NCBI GenBank assembly: GCA_014529385.2
Contig: CM043944.1
Coordinates: forward strand, 61,695,748-61,759,747
Length of the DNA stretch: 64,000 bases
Direction of reading: 5' to 3'
Origin: Adiantum capillus-veneris
Lineage: Eukaryota > Streptophyta > Polypodiopsida > Polypodiales > Pteridaceae
Numbering within the stretch: position 1 is the stretch's first letter; every line of letters begins with the position of its first letter. A program made the translations under genes and the position numbers. The notes under the pieces were generated by a model, which saw nothing but the letters and a program-made list of their open reading frames with translations, had not been told where the DNA came from and did not search any database. Positions 54,901-62,779 of this stretch are shown here, piece by piece.

Positions 54901-56912
54901 GAGCTCTTTATTGACTTGTTGAAAGCTGGTGTATGTACAATGGGGATGGTGTTACCCATCTCCCTAGCATCTATATACATGTCCTTTTCCCTGAACTTAA
55001 AGGAGATTCTCCTTTCAGGAAATTTAACATGGGCAACCAGACGGTCAAACCATGGTGCCCCTAGGATTACATCCTCATGCTTGAGAGGAGAGATAAAGAA
55101 ATCCTCTTTGTCCACATAGCCTTGGACATGAAGCCTCAATTTCCCGATTAAGGGAGTGACTGAAGCTTCTTGCCCCTTGAAGGCACTGTCTGCGGGTAGG
55201 ATATCTCCCATCTCGTAGGATTGTATGCCTAGCTTGGTGGCTAACTCCATAGATATGAAATTGTGAGTAGAAACAGGGTCAAAGAGAATAAAAGCATCAT
55301 GTTCTCTTACCTTTCCCCAAGCATGGCATAGAGGAGATCCTTTGTGGTGAGTTTGGTGAATCTCCTCCTCTTGGATTTCAACCAAAGAAGCTCTAGGAGG
55401 ATCTTGGCGGTTGTTCTTTTGGGGACAAGCGCGGTACGCATGCCCTTGTTTGCCGCACTTGAAACACCGGTTATCTTTACGATAACGCTCAAGCTCTTCA
55501 GGAGAGAGTTTATTCTTTCCTTTGTAAACTCCCTTCTCTTTAGCTTTGTTGGAATTTCCCTTAGGAGACTTTTGGACATTGTCCTTCCCCTTAGGCTCAT
55601 TGGAACCTTTGTTTTCCGGGGGCTTATTATTTCTTTTACCCCCCGTTTGGAAATTGATTCGCAAGGCCACCATAGTATGGTGTATTACCGCCGATATGGT
55701 ACGTGGCCTTTGGGAGTTGACATAATCCGCCATTTCTTCGGTTAAGCCCGCACAAAATTGTTGCTTTTGCTCTCCAAAATCCAACTTTTTGAAGACAGTG
55801 GCTTTGAGTTGTAGGTCCCAAAACTTGTCTACATATTTGTGGATGGATTCATTGGGAGAGAGCTTTAAGCTTCGCCATTCGGTGAGTACTTTGTCTTTGG
55901 CATCGGTGGCCAAAAACTGCTTCATAATGGAAGCTCTTAAAGCCTTCCATGTTCGTGGAGCTTCACCGTTGGCTCGTAGGCTAGACCACCATTGTCTGGC
56001 GGACTTTTGAAAGTGCATAGCTACATGGCGTAGCTTAGAGGACTCCGTGAAGCCCTCATCTCCAAACGCCGCATCGAATTGCTGGATAAAGGCCAAAACT
56101 TTGTCTGTAGCACCGAAGGTGCCATCATAGGTAAGGAAAGAGATGCTCTTCCCTCCCTCTTTGAATTTCTTCAGCTTGGACGACCTCTTCCATGCGGCAT
56201 AGGATTTCCTATGGCCTCTTCTTTTTGATGGTTCAAAAGTTGCACCATCACTTTCTTCAGAAGATGAAGAATTTGAAGAAGGTGGAGAAGAGGGTGACCT
56301 CTTTCTCGCCTTTTTCTTGTCTTGATCTTTGTCGTCTTCACCATAGCTTTCATAAGAGGAAGAGGATAAAGAAGATGGAGAAGAGGGTGTCCTCTTTCTC
56401 GCCTTTTTCTTCTCTTGCTTTTTATCATCCCTCTTTGAACTATGGCGTGGAGAAGAGTGTGATGGTCTTCTCCGCTTTGGTGGTGATGGAGAGCGTTTAG
56501 CCCGCCGTCTTCGTGGAGCCATCTCCGCCGAGGTGGCGGGAGACTCGCTTCTTTCTCGTTCCTTCGGTGGAGGTTCTTGAGTTCTCCTTTGGGAAGGAGA
56601 TGCATCATCAAGAAGTAAGTTCTTGAGCCCTTCATATGGATTCTCTTCTTCTTCCCGAATCGGAGAGAGACCTCTTTTGGTAGTCTCACAAGGAGGCTTC
56701 CTAGGTGTTCTCTCGTCATGGTGATGAGCTTGGAGAATCCCGTGAGCACGGAGCTGCCGTTGCACTTCACTTTGGAGAGATGGATTGCCCATGGCTTGTT
56801 GAAGCCTAGAAACAAGATAATTAACAAGCATTGAAGCATCATTAGTAGCTTGCTCATGAGCAAAATCAAAGTTATCAACATTAATTTCACTCTCTTTAAT
56901 ATTGTCAGCCAT
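51975..56912 (-). CDS. B gag-pol polyprotein, chromovirus type
   Basis: An unbroken 1645-codon frame from ATG to stop. Residues about 110-240 are Arg/Ser- and Lys-rich with a repeated KKARKR-PSSP motif. The Gag capsid is at about 245-430 (QWWSSLRANGEAPRTW, FDAAF). The CCHC knuckle CFKCGKQGHAYRAC is near 483. The protease reads ILFDPVSTHNFIS near 545; many relatives have D-P-G-S or D-S-G, so Val replaces the glycine. RT has the catalytic VFFDDIIIYS near 893. RNase H has CDACGDCLG near 1036 and RTDHQSL near 1097. Integrase has its zinc domain near 1216-1255 and D1286, D1348, E1384 (35-residue spacing). A chromodomain-like C-terminus (GGKTIRRYLIKFKNYPFEDA) probably steers insertion to marked chromatin. 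Confidence 0.93.
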   Translation of the reverse strand: MADNIKESEINVDNFDFAHEQATNDASMLVNYLVSRLQQAMGNPSLQSEVQRQLRAHGILQAHHHDERTPRKPPCETTKRGLSPIREEEENPYEGLKNLLLDDASPSQRRTQEPPPKERERSESPATSAEMAPRRRRAKRSPSPPKRRRPSHSSPRHSSKRDDKKQEKKKARKRTPSSPSSLSSSSYESYGEDDKDQDKKKARKRSPSSPPSSNSSSSEESDGATFEPSKRRGHRKSYAAWKRSSKLKKFKEGGKSISFLTYDGTFGATDKVLAFIQQFDAAFGDEGFTESSKLRHVAMHFQKSARQWWSSLRANGEAPRTWKALRASIMKQFLATDAKDKVLTEWRSLKLSPNESIHKYVDKFWDLQLKATVFKKLDFGEQKQQFCAGLTEEMADYVNSQRPRTISAVIHHTMVALRINFQTGGKRNNKPPENKGSNEPKGKDNVQKSPKGNSNKAKEKGVYKGKNKLSPEELERYRKDNRCFKCGKQGHAYRACPQKNNRQDPPRASLVEIQEEEIHQTHHKGSPLCHAWGKVREHDAFILFDPVSTHNFISMELATKLGIQSYEMGDILPADSAFKGQEASVTPLIGKLRLHVQGYVDKEDFFISPLKHEDVILGAPWFDRLVAHVKFPERRISFKFREKDMYIDAREMGNTIPIVHTPAFNKSIKSSISVYMIFVKDSQNEPNALAKENKSNQKELELSNFLKGFQDVFIDDIPSELPPKRGNDDHAIELLPGSSPPNKPPYRVSQAQQEEIMRQVHELIEKGMVRPSSSPFCSPVLLVQKKDGTYRMCVDYRALNRITIKNRFPVPRVEDLFDKLQGSTYFSRIDLKSGYHQIRIVDQDIVKTAFRTTFGLYEYIVMPFGLTNAPATFNRLMEKLFRPHRTFTGVFFDDIIIYSNSLEEHKQHLQVIFQVLRENKLYVNRKKSEFFLQEIQYLGHIISQDGIQMDPSKLEVIKGWPKPRNLHELRSFIGMCAYYRRFIEKFSQIAGPLHDLTKKKWSAKENSAFEKLKEKLISQPVLTLPDLSKPFEVQCDACGDCLGAVLLQEGHAIGYESRRLDPVEQALGIYEKEILAVLHALDSWKHYLLGTPFILRTDHQSLKYFMTQTKLSDKQMRWANFLSQFHFHIAHIAGKHNQVADALSRRPRVNAVSIATHNDLSLMIDEYAIDPDFRDVISALTLGKKEEPFTLQDGYLLYGNRLCVTNSLREKVMYESHAPPYAGHRGIQSTLKGIETYFYWPTMKVNIHEYVSKCVVCQKTKFDRGKQLALLQPLPIPNSPWESISMDFIFGLPKSIHGNTGIWTIVDRFSKQAHFIPVKKTIKAHQMATLFISQIFKYHGLPMSIVSDRDPRMTSNFWKGLFENLGTRLNFSSAYHPQTDGQSEIANLTILDLLKAYVTEVDQRSQWEKYLPLVEYAYNNTVHTSTGKAPFEVIEGRSKSPLLLKVHGKIFAADEYSRDLQESFQKIQDAISISQQRQKAAADKHRRAQAFKENDWVLLKFPKARLRHTTGKNPTGHQKYYAKLAKRYYGPFQILRPINEMAYQLKLPNHWLIHNAFHVSLLKPYKGEPPQEPTIEDPPEIEDHEEVLQPESILRHEDKVLRGGKTIRRYLIKFKNYPFEDARWMQGIQLKDNQNLVNAYNASQE

Positions 56913-57310
56913 TCTAACAACTTTTAGGTGTAAACTTTTTAGGTGTACTTTGGCACTTCAAGCCCTAGTTGCTACTCCTCTTTACCCCTTTAGAAAAAGC
57001 ACTCAAGCTACTGTACCCGCGGCTCGAATACCATTAATTGCAAGGAATAGAAGAGAGGGTCTTTCGACACCAAAACAGCACCGGCTCCTGTCAAGCTTCT
57101 AATAGCTCAATAGTGGTTAAGCCGTAGGCAAGCCCCGTAGGACTCCACTATTAAGACCATAGCTCTCGACGGTGATGCCCCGTTAACTGCACAAAGGCAG
57201 GCGCACTGCAAGGCTGAAAAATCCCTATTCTACTTACTCACAGGCAATTAATAATACCAACCATTTGTAGCTAGCTTGAGGACCTCCCTTCTTGAGCAAG
57301 AAAAGAGAAA
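56913..57310 (-). other. B leader
   Basis: About 400 bp between the primer site and the start codon. No upstream frame of interest. Confidence 0.7.
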
Positions 57311-57329
57311 CCTTGAGCTCTGATACCAA
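57311..57329 (-). promoter_or_regulatory. B primer-binding site (initiator tRNA-Met)
   Basis: The minus strand reads TTGGTATCAGAGCTCAAGG immediately after the LTR. TGGTATCAGAGC is the exact complement of the plant initiator tRNA-Met 3' end. Confidence 0.93.
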
Positions 57330-58897
57330 TGTAACATTTAATGGCCTAAAATCTTATGTGTAGCGGAAATTAGCATGAACATAGTGAGCATTTCATTAGA
57401 GTTGATTCCTAATGAGAATTACAAGAGTGCTTGGGTGGAGAGAGCAACAAAAAGCATAACACCTAGTTAGATAGCATCGACAATACTTTCAAAAGAGAGA
57501 GCAATTAAGCTATTGACAACAGTTGAGGACCGGATTTGCATGGAGCCGGTCCCCCCTCCAAAAGGCTTTGTATTATGGTTTCTCCCATCAAGAGAGACAT
57601 TGTACAATACAATTCTTTGTGTTCCTTCAAGACGAGCTAGTGCAATGAAGATGGAAGCTTCATACACCAAGCAAAACACTTAATCAAACACAACTTGAAT
57701 TATCCCCGTTCTCAGACCCAAGACCTCACACACCTTCGAAGATGGTGAGAGCTAGCAGGGTATGAGAGTAGATTGAGAGGAAAAAGAAGTATCTTACGAG
57801 AAAGAAGTACATCTCCTCACATAATCACTCATATTAGCATAGCTTAGCTTAGTAATTAGCTTGGTAGAGAAGATGAGCATGCATTGAAGCTTGGCTCTTG
57901 GTTGGATTTGCATCCACATGCCAAGAGAGTGTTGATATAGGCTTCTATCTCACAAGCTTGGAGTAGGTGATGAGCTCTCCATTAAAGCTTGGGAGGAGAT
58001 AGAGTATTTTCCCTTCACACATGGTCAAGTGTGAGAGTGTGTGTGTCAATGCCAAGCAAAAATCAGCCCCCTCTCTCTCTTGGGCGAGCCCTAGCTGCTA
58101 AGTTAGTCTGGCTTTTGCCTCATTGGACCTCCCCAGGTCAAGCCAATAGGGATTAAGCAGCATAAGTGATAGCCTTCTGACATGTGTCCCCCTTTCCCCT
58201 TTTGTGAGAGCTTTAGATAATTAAATAATTAAACTAAACTCTCATTGGACCCCTTTGCCTCCTGGCCAATAGGAATCAGGCAAGCCATGGGGCTCCTGAA
58301 TGCTCATTGGACCCCTTGGGAGACTGCCCAATAGTCTTCTAGGACACTTAATTCTTATTGGTTTCTTTTATTAAATGTTTTTAAATTAATTAAACTAGAT
58401 TTACTCTAGCCTAATTCTCATTGGTCCACTTCAAGGGTCTTCCAATAGGAATTGGGCATACCTTGTGGGCATCTGGCCTAGGGAGCTGACATGTGTCCCT
58501 CATTCCCTTTGTGTAAAGGGAGCCTGTGTGTGTGTGTGTGGCTTTCTCTCTCATCCCCTAGCTTTGGGGCTCGCCCCCTCCCATGTAGGGATGTAGAAAG
58601 ACTTTTTGGGCACACACTAAGCATCCAATTTTCCCTAAGGTTGACCTTTGGACACAACCTTTGAATTTTGGAACCTTAGCATTTTGGAAGTCTTAATGGG
58701 CTGAACCTTAGGGTCTTTTTAGCTCGTTGTTTCACATGGCTCTTTTGCAGATGGCCCCCCCTTTGGATCCCTACTGTGGCCGGTCTGCTAACTTAACCAA
58801 TATTCTAGCTTTTTCTCCTTTGGCACTTCCCCACATTAAATGATCAGTTTAATATGAGAAAATCATTTAGGAGAATTAGATATTGATTATTATGACA
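57330..58897 (-). repeat. B 5' LTR
   Basis: 1568 bp, the same ends as the 3' LTR. Substitutions against the 3' copy were seen at the equivalents of 50140, 50217, 50637, 51422 and 51501, plus the absence of the 22-bp duplication. The same inverted CCAAT pairs are present. Confidence 0.95.
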
Positions 58898-59934
58898 CCA
58901 CTAATCATTTGCGTCATTAATTCCTGCTTCTTTGACAACTCAACCTTGGTTTGCATCAGCCTTTCAATCACTTCATAAGGCCCTTCACTTTCATCTTCAA
59001 CTTCCTTCGCAAATGCGACTAAACCACACTCCTGGATTTCTTTATCCATCAAAAGAAATGCAACATCAGCATCCTCATCACTGCTGGTAGTGCTATCACT
59101 GTCCTCATCTGTCACCGTGGAAGAGTCTTCATCACTAGACTCATCCTCATCTTCATAAAGCTCCTCTAATCGTTTCCTTGTGTCCATATTATAAAGCTTC
59201 TTGGTACCTGTCTTTCCATAGAGGCTAATCGTACCATGTCGCCAATCTTGAACAGCTCCCACTGCACGTAACCATGGTCTGCCCAGTATAATAGGATATG
59301 CTCCCAACTCTGCTGACATCACATGAAAATCAACCACTGCCTTTGCATCATATGCCTCCACTTCTAAGCTCTTTACAACACCCAAGCATTTTACTTTTTG
59401 ATGGTTTGCCAATCTGATCCGAAAACCTGACACCCCAGCCACTGTGAGACCCATCTTCTCAACGCATGAGTGTGTTATGACGCATATTTGGGCTCCGCCA
59501 TCCACATAACTTTGTCCCAAATTTTTCCTTTTATGCCACACATGTACTATTGGACAAATGTCTGGTAGCTCATCCATTGCCAACACCTTTACTGAACCTC
59601 TCTCTGGCTCTTTCTCCACTGGGTTAACCATCCTCTTCCACTGTCGCTTTAGCTTAGGCACCATCTTTATAAGCTGCCCAAAAGTAACATCTGCCTTCCT
59701 GCTCGTCAGATCCTCTTGCCCATCCCCTAGTGGAAAATCTGAAACATGAAACTTTCGACGAGCTCTCCTTTTCCTCTTGGCCTTCACATCCTCGCCTTCA
59801 TGGCTCTTTCCTTTCTTCTTACTAGGACCTGATGCAGTTCTTCCTTCCTTATACTCTGTGTTCCTCTTCCCAATAGGCATCACTAATGTATCCTCTAGCT
59901 TTGATGCCTTCTCCAAGGTGACTACACTTATCAC
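58898..59934 (-). pseudogene. A4 protease and acidic linker
   Basis: The frame has the basic linker KAKRKRRARRKFH, SYVDGGAQICVITHSC (D-G-G active triplet), PIILGRPWLRAVG, and the acidic tail EDEDESSDEDSSTVTDEDSD. It then runs through KVELSKKQELMTQMISG into the edge of element B. Relative to A1, an 18-bp in-frame deletion removes the residues between DGQ and EDLTS. TAG near 59957 (CAG in A1) cuts it off from the knuckle. Confidence 0.85.
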
Positions 59935-59955
59935 TTTTGTCTTTCCCTTTTCCTC

Positions 59956-60978
59956 CTAGGTCAGTCCACTCGTTCCTTCGTTTCCCTTAATTTCGATGCC
60001 ATAATCATTTGACCTAGTTAGCACCTGACTTGGCAAGGGATACGTGTCTCCCCCCATCCTTGGTGCCTTATCACATTGCGGGCTGATGTGACCCAACTCT
60101 CCACAATTATAACATGTGGGCGTCTGCCTCCAGTACCTACCATTGCTTTGTCCAACATCATTCCTAGGCCTTTCTTCACCTCTTGGCTGATTTTCAAACC
60201 TCCCTCGACCTCGATTATTTCCCACTTGACCTAGCATGTTTAGGCTGAGATTCTTCATCAAATCTACCACTTGCCTCATGTCTTGCCTTAGCCCATCATC
60301 TTACACCGATGTAGTGACCACTGCTGGCATAACCTGAGTAGTAACAGGAACCACTGGTTTATGATGAACCCATGACATGCGACCTTGTAAAGACTCTATA
60401 GGCTGAAATTCAGACCTCATGGGAAAAGACTCCACCCCTAACTGGCTCATTTTCCTCAACTTCCACTCTTTGTTCCTTGCTACCTCTAGTGCATCTTCAT
60501 ATGTCCTAGTATTCTTTAGCTCCACTCTCCAACGTATATTCTCCCAAAGACCAGCCAAGAACCTATCCTTCTTCTTCATGTCAGGCGGGGGTACCTGTGG
60601 TGCTAAGGCCTTGCACATCCGCTCCCATGCCAATGAAAACTTACGTATGTACGCATCTACTGGCTCACCTTCCTTTTGCACCAAACCTTGTACTTCTTGC
60701 CACACTTTGTCAGGATCTTCTATCTTCACAAACTCCACTTCAAACCCATGCCTTAGATTGTCCCAACTCAATCTTACAGGTGGATCCGCTGCACGCAACT
60801 CCTCTTCAAATGTTTTGGACCAGACGCGTGCATCACTCTTCAAACAAATTTGGAGAAGACGTAACATCTGCGTAGGGTCATGAATCTGGTTGCTAATGCA
60901 GGCAAGCTCCATCTTTTCCAAAAATTCTTCCACATCTTCATCACTTCTTCCATGAAACTCCGGATAAGAGAAAGCCAT
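59956..60978 (-). pseudogene. A4 gag and zinc knuckle
   Basis: Translation would start at the conserved ATG (60976-60978): MAFSYPEFHGRSDEDVEEFL. The capsid region ends at TAA (60301-60303), the same stop as in A1. The frame then continues through DMRQVVDLMKNLSLNML and CYNCGELGHISPQC up to TAG near 59957. Otherwise as in A1. Confidence 0.85.
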
Positions 60979-61896
60979 GCCTACCCAAGTTATAATGCTT
61001 TGAGAACCCCTTCGAACACACGTGTAAGAACCCAAAACTTCTCACTACCCAATCCCCAGAAACTTCAAAGGAGCTCAACTTTAGATAAGGACAAACACAT
61101 GCACATCAAATGAGTTTTCATAGTTGATCATCGGAATTACAACAGGCAAAGGACATTCCAAGATCTCTGGTAATCTTTTTGGCCCGAACATAAAGACTAT
61201 GCGCTACTGGAAAAAAATCTTCCTGGACACATGAACATTTATCAGGATTCTTTGAGTTAAATGAAATGGAGTGAATTGAGGGCCATTTTGATCATCCATT
61301 AAAGCTAACCATGAAGCTCCCAAGAAGGCACACCTGACTTAACCTCTGATTTTGCCAAAATTTCAGCAGCATAACTGCATAAATGGCTCAAAATACCAAA
61401 AAACTACCCATCATAACTTGGAAAACTTTTGGCAGAGTTTCCCCAGAAATAGAGCAATGTGAACCCAAAATATAGACTGTCTATGTATGCATAAACTGCC
61501 CACAATAGAACCCGAGCATCAATTAGGAATCACTAGTACATAGCCTATGGAGAGGTCACGAAAAGGGTGCTCCAGCTAACTGTATCACCGAAAGGATCTC
61601 CACATTTGAGAATCCCCCAGCTCAATAAAACCTCACGCTATCGACCCTCACACAAAGGCTAATGCAAATCGCGTATAGTCAAGTCTTAGAAATGACTATC
61701 TTCCAAACGAAGTCTCGGAAATGGCTGGGACTGCCAAATAAAACCATATATGGCTCCACAAAGGCGTACCATGGCAGTTTCCACAAGTAACATACAATCC
61801 AACAGACAATGCGCTCAAACAGGCGCCAAGTGATGCATACCCACAACAACTACAAGTGACACCAATGCTAGTATATCACTGTACTCCAGCTACCTG
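60979..61896 (-). other. A4 leader, truncated by element C
   Basis: Homologous to the A1 leader as far as CAGCTACCTG. The next bases are the LTR of C. The 72-codon leader frame has a nonsense change (CAG to TAG) near 61204. Confidence 0.75.
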
Positions 61897-62156
61897 TGTT
61901 AAGTACGGAGCCTTATTTCCCCTTGTAATTTTCTGTGGTAAAAGCGCACATTTGTAAGGCCCCCATTATGAGGAGAAGCCATCGTGCGTGAAGGAAAATC
62001 ACTCACCGGAAACCAAAATTTTCACGGACAAGAATCAAGGGCAACTTTAAAGGCCTCGGGGGCGGAGGCCCTCGAGACTTTTTTTTTTCGCCGGAATATT
62101 ATGGCCAAACGGCGGCCGGAAAGTGGTCGGAAAACAACCGGTCGGTTGGCCGGTAG

Positions 62157-62270
62157 TCAATGGCCGATGGCCGGTGGTCGGAAGTCAATGGCGGGTGGCC
62201 AGTGATCGGAAGTCAATGGCCGGTGGCCGGTGGCCGAATTCAATGGCCGGTGGGCGAATTCAAAAGCGGA
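62157..62270 (+). repeat. GC-rich tandem repeat in the C LTR
   Basis: Units starting TCAATGGCC begin at 62157, 62185, 62213 and 62240, with a partial one at 62260; the spacing is 28, 28, 27 and 20 bp. The consensus is TCAATGGCCGGTGGCCGG followed by about ten variable bases. Confidence 0.85.
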
Positions 62271-62386
62271 ATTTTCTTTTCAAGGCCGGCCACACATGGG
62301 CGGATTGGAGGGTCCGATTTGGACTTATTCGCACAAGGGCCGCTACACATGGCTGCCTCTCATAAGAGAGGGCAGCCCTTTTGGCC

Positions 62387-62394
62387 TATAAAAG
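62387..62394 (+). promoter_or_regulatory. C LTR TATA box
   Basis: TATAAAAG in the setting GGCC-TATAAAAG-GAGGCC, which puts a transcription start at about 62415-62425. Confidence 0.75.
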
Positions 62395-62708
62395 GAGGCC
62401 ATTTCTACACACATTTTATAGTGTAAAGTTGATGCAACAAGGTGAGTGTGAGGTGGTGAGAGTAAAGCAAGGCGGGAGCTCCATTAAGGGTATAATCCCT
62501 TTGTAAACTACTTCTTGTTTTGAAGTACTAAAGCCATTGAGTGGCTGCTTTCCCGTGGACGTAGCCCACATTGGGTGAACCACGTATATCGTGTGTACTC
62601 TCTCTCTCTCTCTCTCTCTACTCTATAATCTCGTGTATATAAATCTGTCTCTCTCCATTAAGTAATCTACTCAATTATCTATTTAGCTACGTCTTATTTC
62701 CTAACAAC

Positions 62709-62720
62709 TTGTATCAGAGC
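62709..62720 (+). promoter_or_regulatory. C primer-binding site (initiator tRNA-Met)
   Basis: TTGTATCAGAGC lies two bases after the LTR. It matches TGGTATCAGAGC at 11 of 12 positions. Confidence 0.9.
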
Positions 62721-62779
62721 AAGGTTTGCTCGTAGCTAAATTATCTCAAGGAAAGGATTCCTTGAATTGAGTGGGAGTT

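Larger units (their letters stand above)
50028..58897 (-). mobile_element. B: intact chromodomain Ty3/gypsy element nested in A4
   Basis: LTRs at 50028-51617 and 57330-58897 enclose a single 1645-codon gag-pol. The 5-bp duplication CCACT lies at 50023-50027 and 58898-58902, and joining the flanks restores the A4 frame around CTCCACT-ATCATTTGCG. By hand the LTRs differ by five substitutions and one 22-bp tandem duplication over about 1570 bp, so the insertion is recent. A primer site and a purine tract are in place. It is the only structurally complete element here. The protease active site may be mutated (see CDS). Confidence 0.95.
45581..61896 (-). mobile_element. A4: Tat-like Ty3 element split by B and cut by C
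   Basis: A minus-strand family A copy: 3' LTR 45581-46739, pol 46740-50027, then element B with its duplication (50028-58902), then protease, gag and leader 58903-61896. The leader ends abruptly at the LTR of copia element C, so the rest of the leader and the 5' LTR should lie beyond the right edge. It was inserted in the D integrase; the left flank is AACGT. Confidence 0.9.
61897..62706 (+). repeat. C: 5' LTR of a Ty1/copia element
   Basis: It starts TGTTAAGT and ends CCTAACA, giving perfect TGTTA/TAACA termini over 810 bp, followed by a tRNA-Met primer site. The 5 bp before it (ACCTG, 61892-61896) is the expected left target duplication. U3 holds a GC-rich tandem repeat (62157-62270) and a TATA box; the 3' part holds a TC run (about 62600-62618). 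Confidence 0.92.

Noticed and set aside
56171-56920. 249-codon minus frame overlapping the start of the B gag-pol
   Set aside because: It is the shifted frame of the Arg/Ser-rich Gag region, without motifs.
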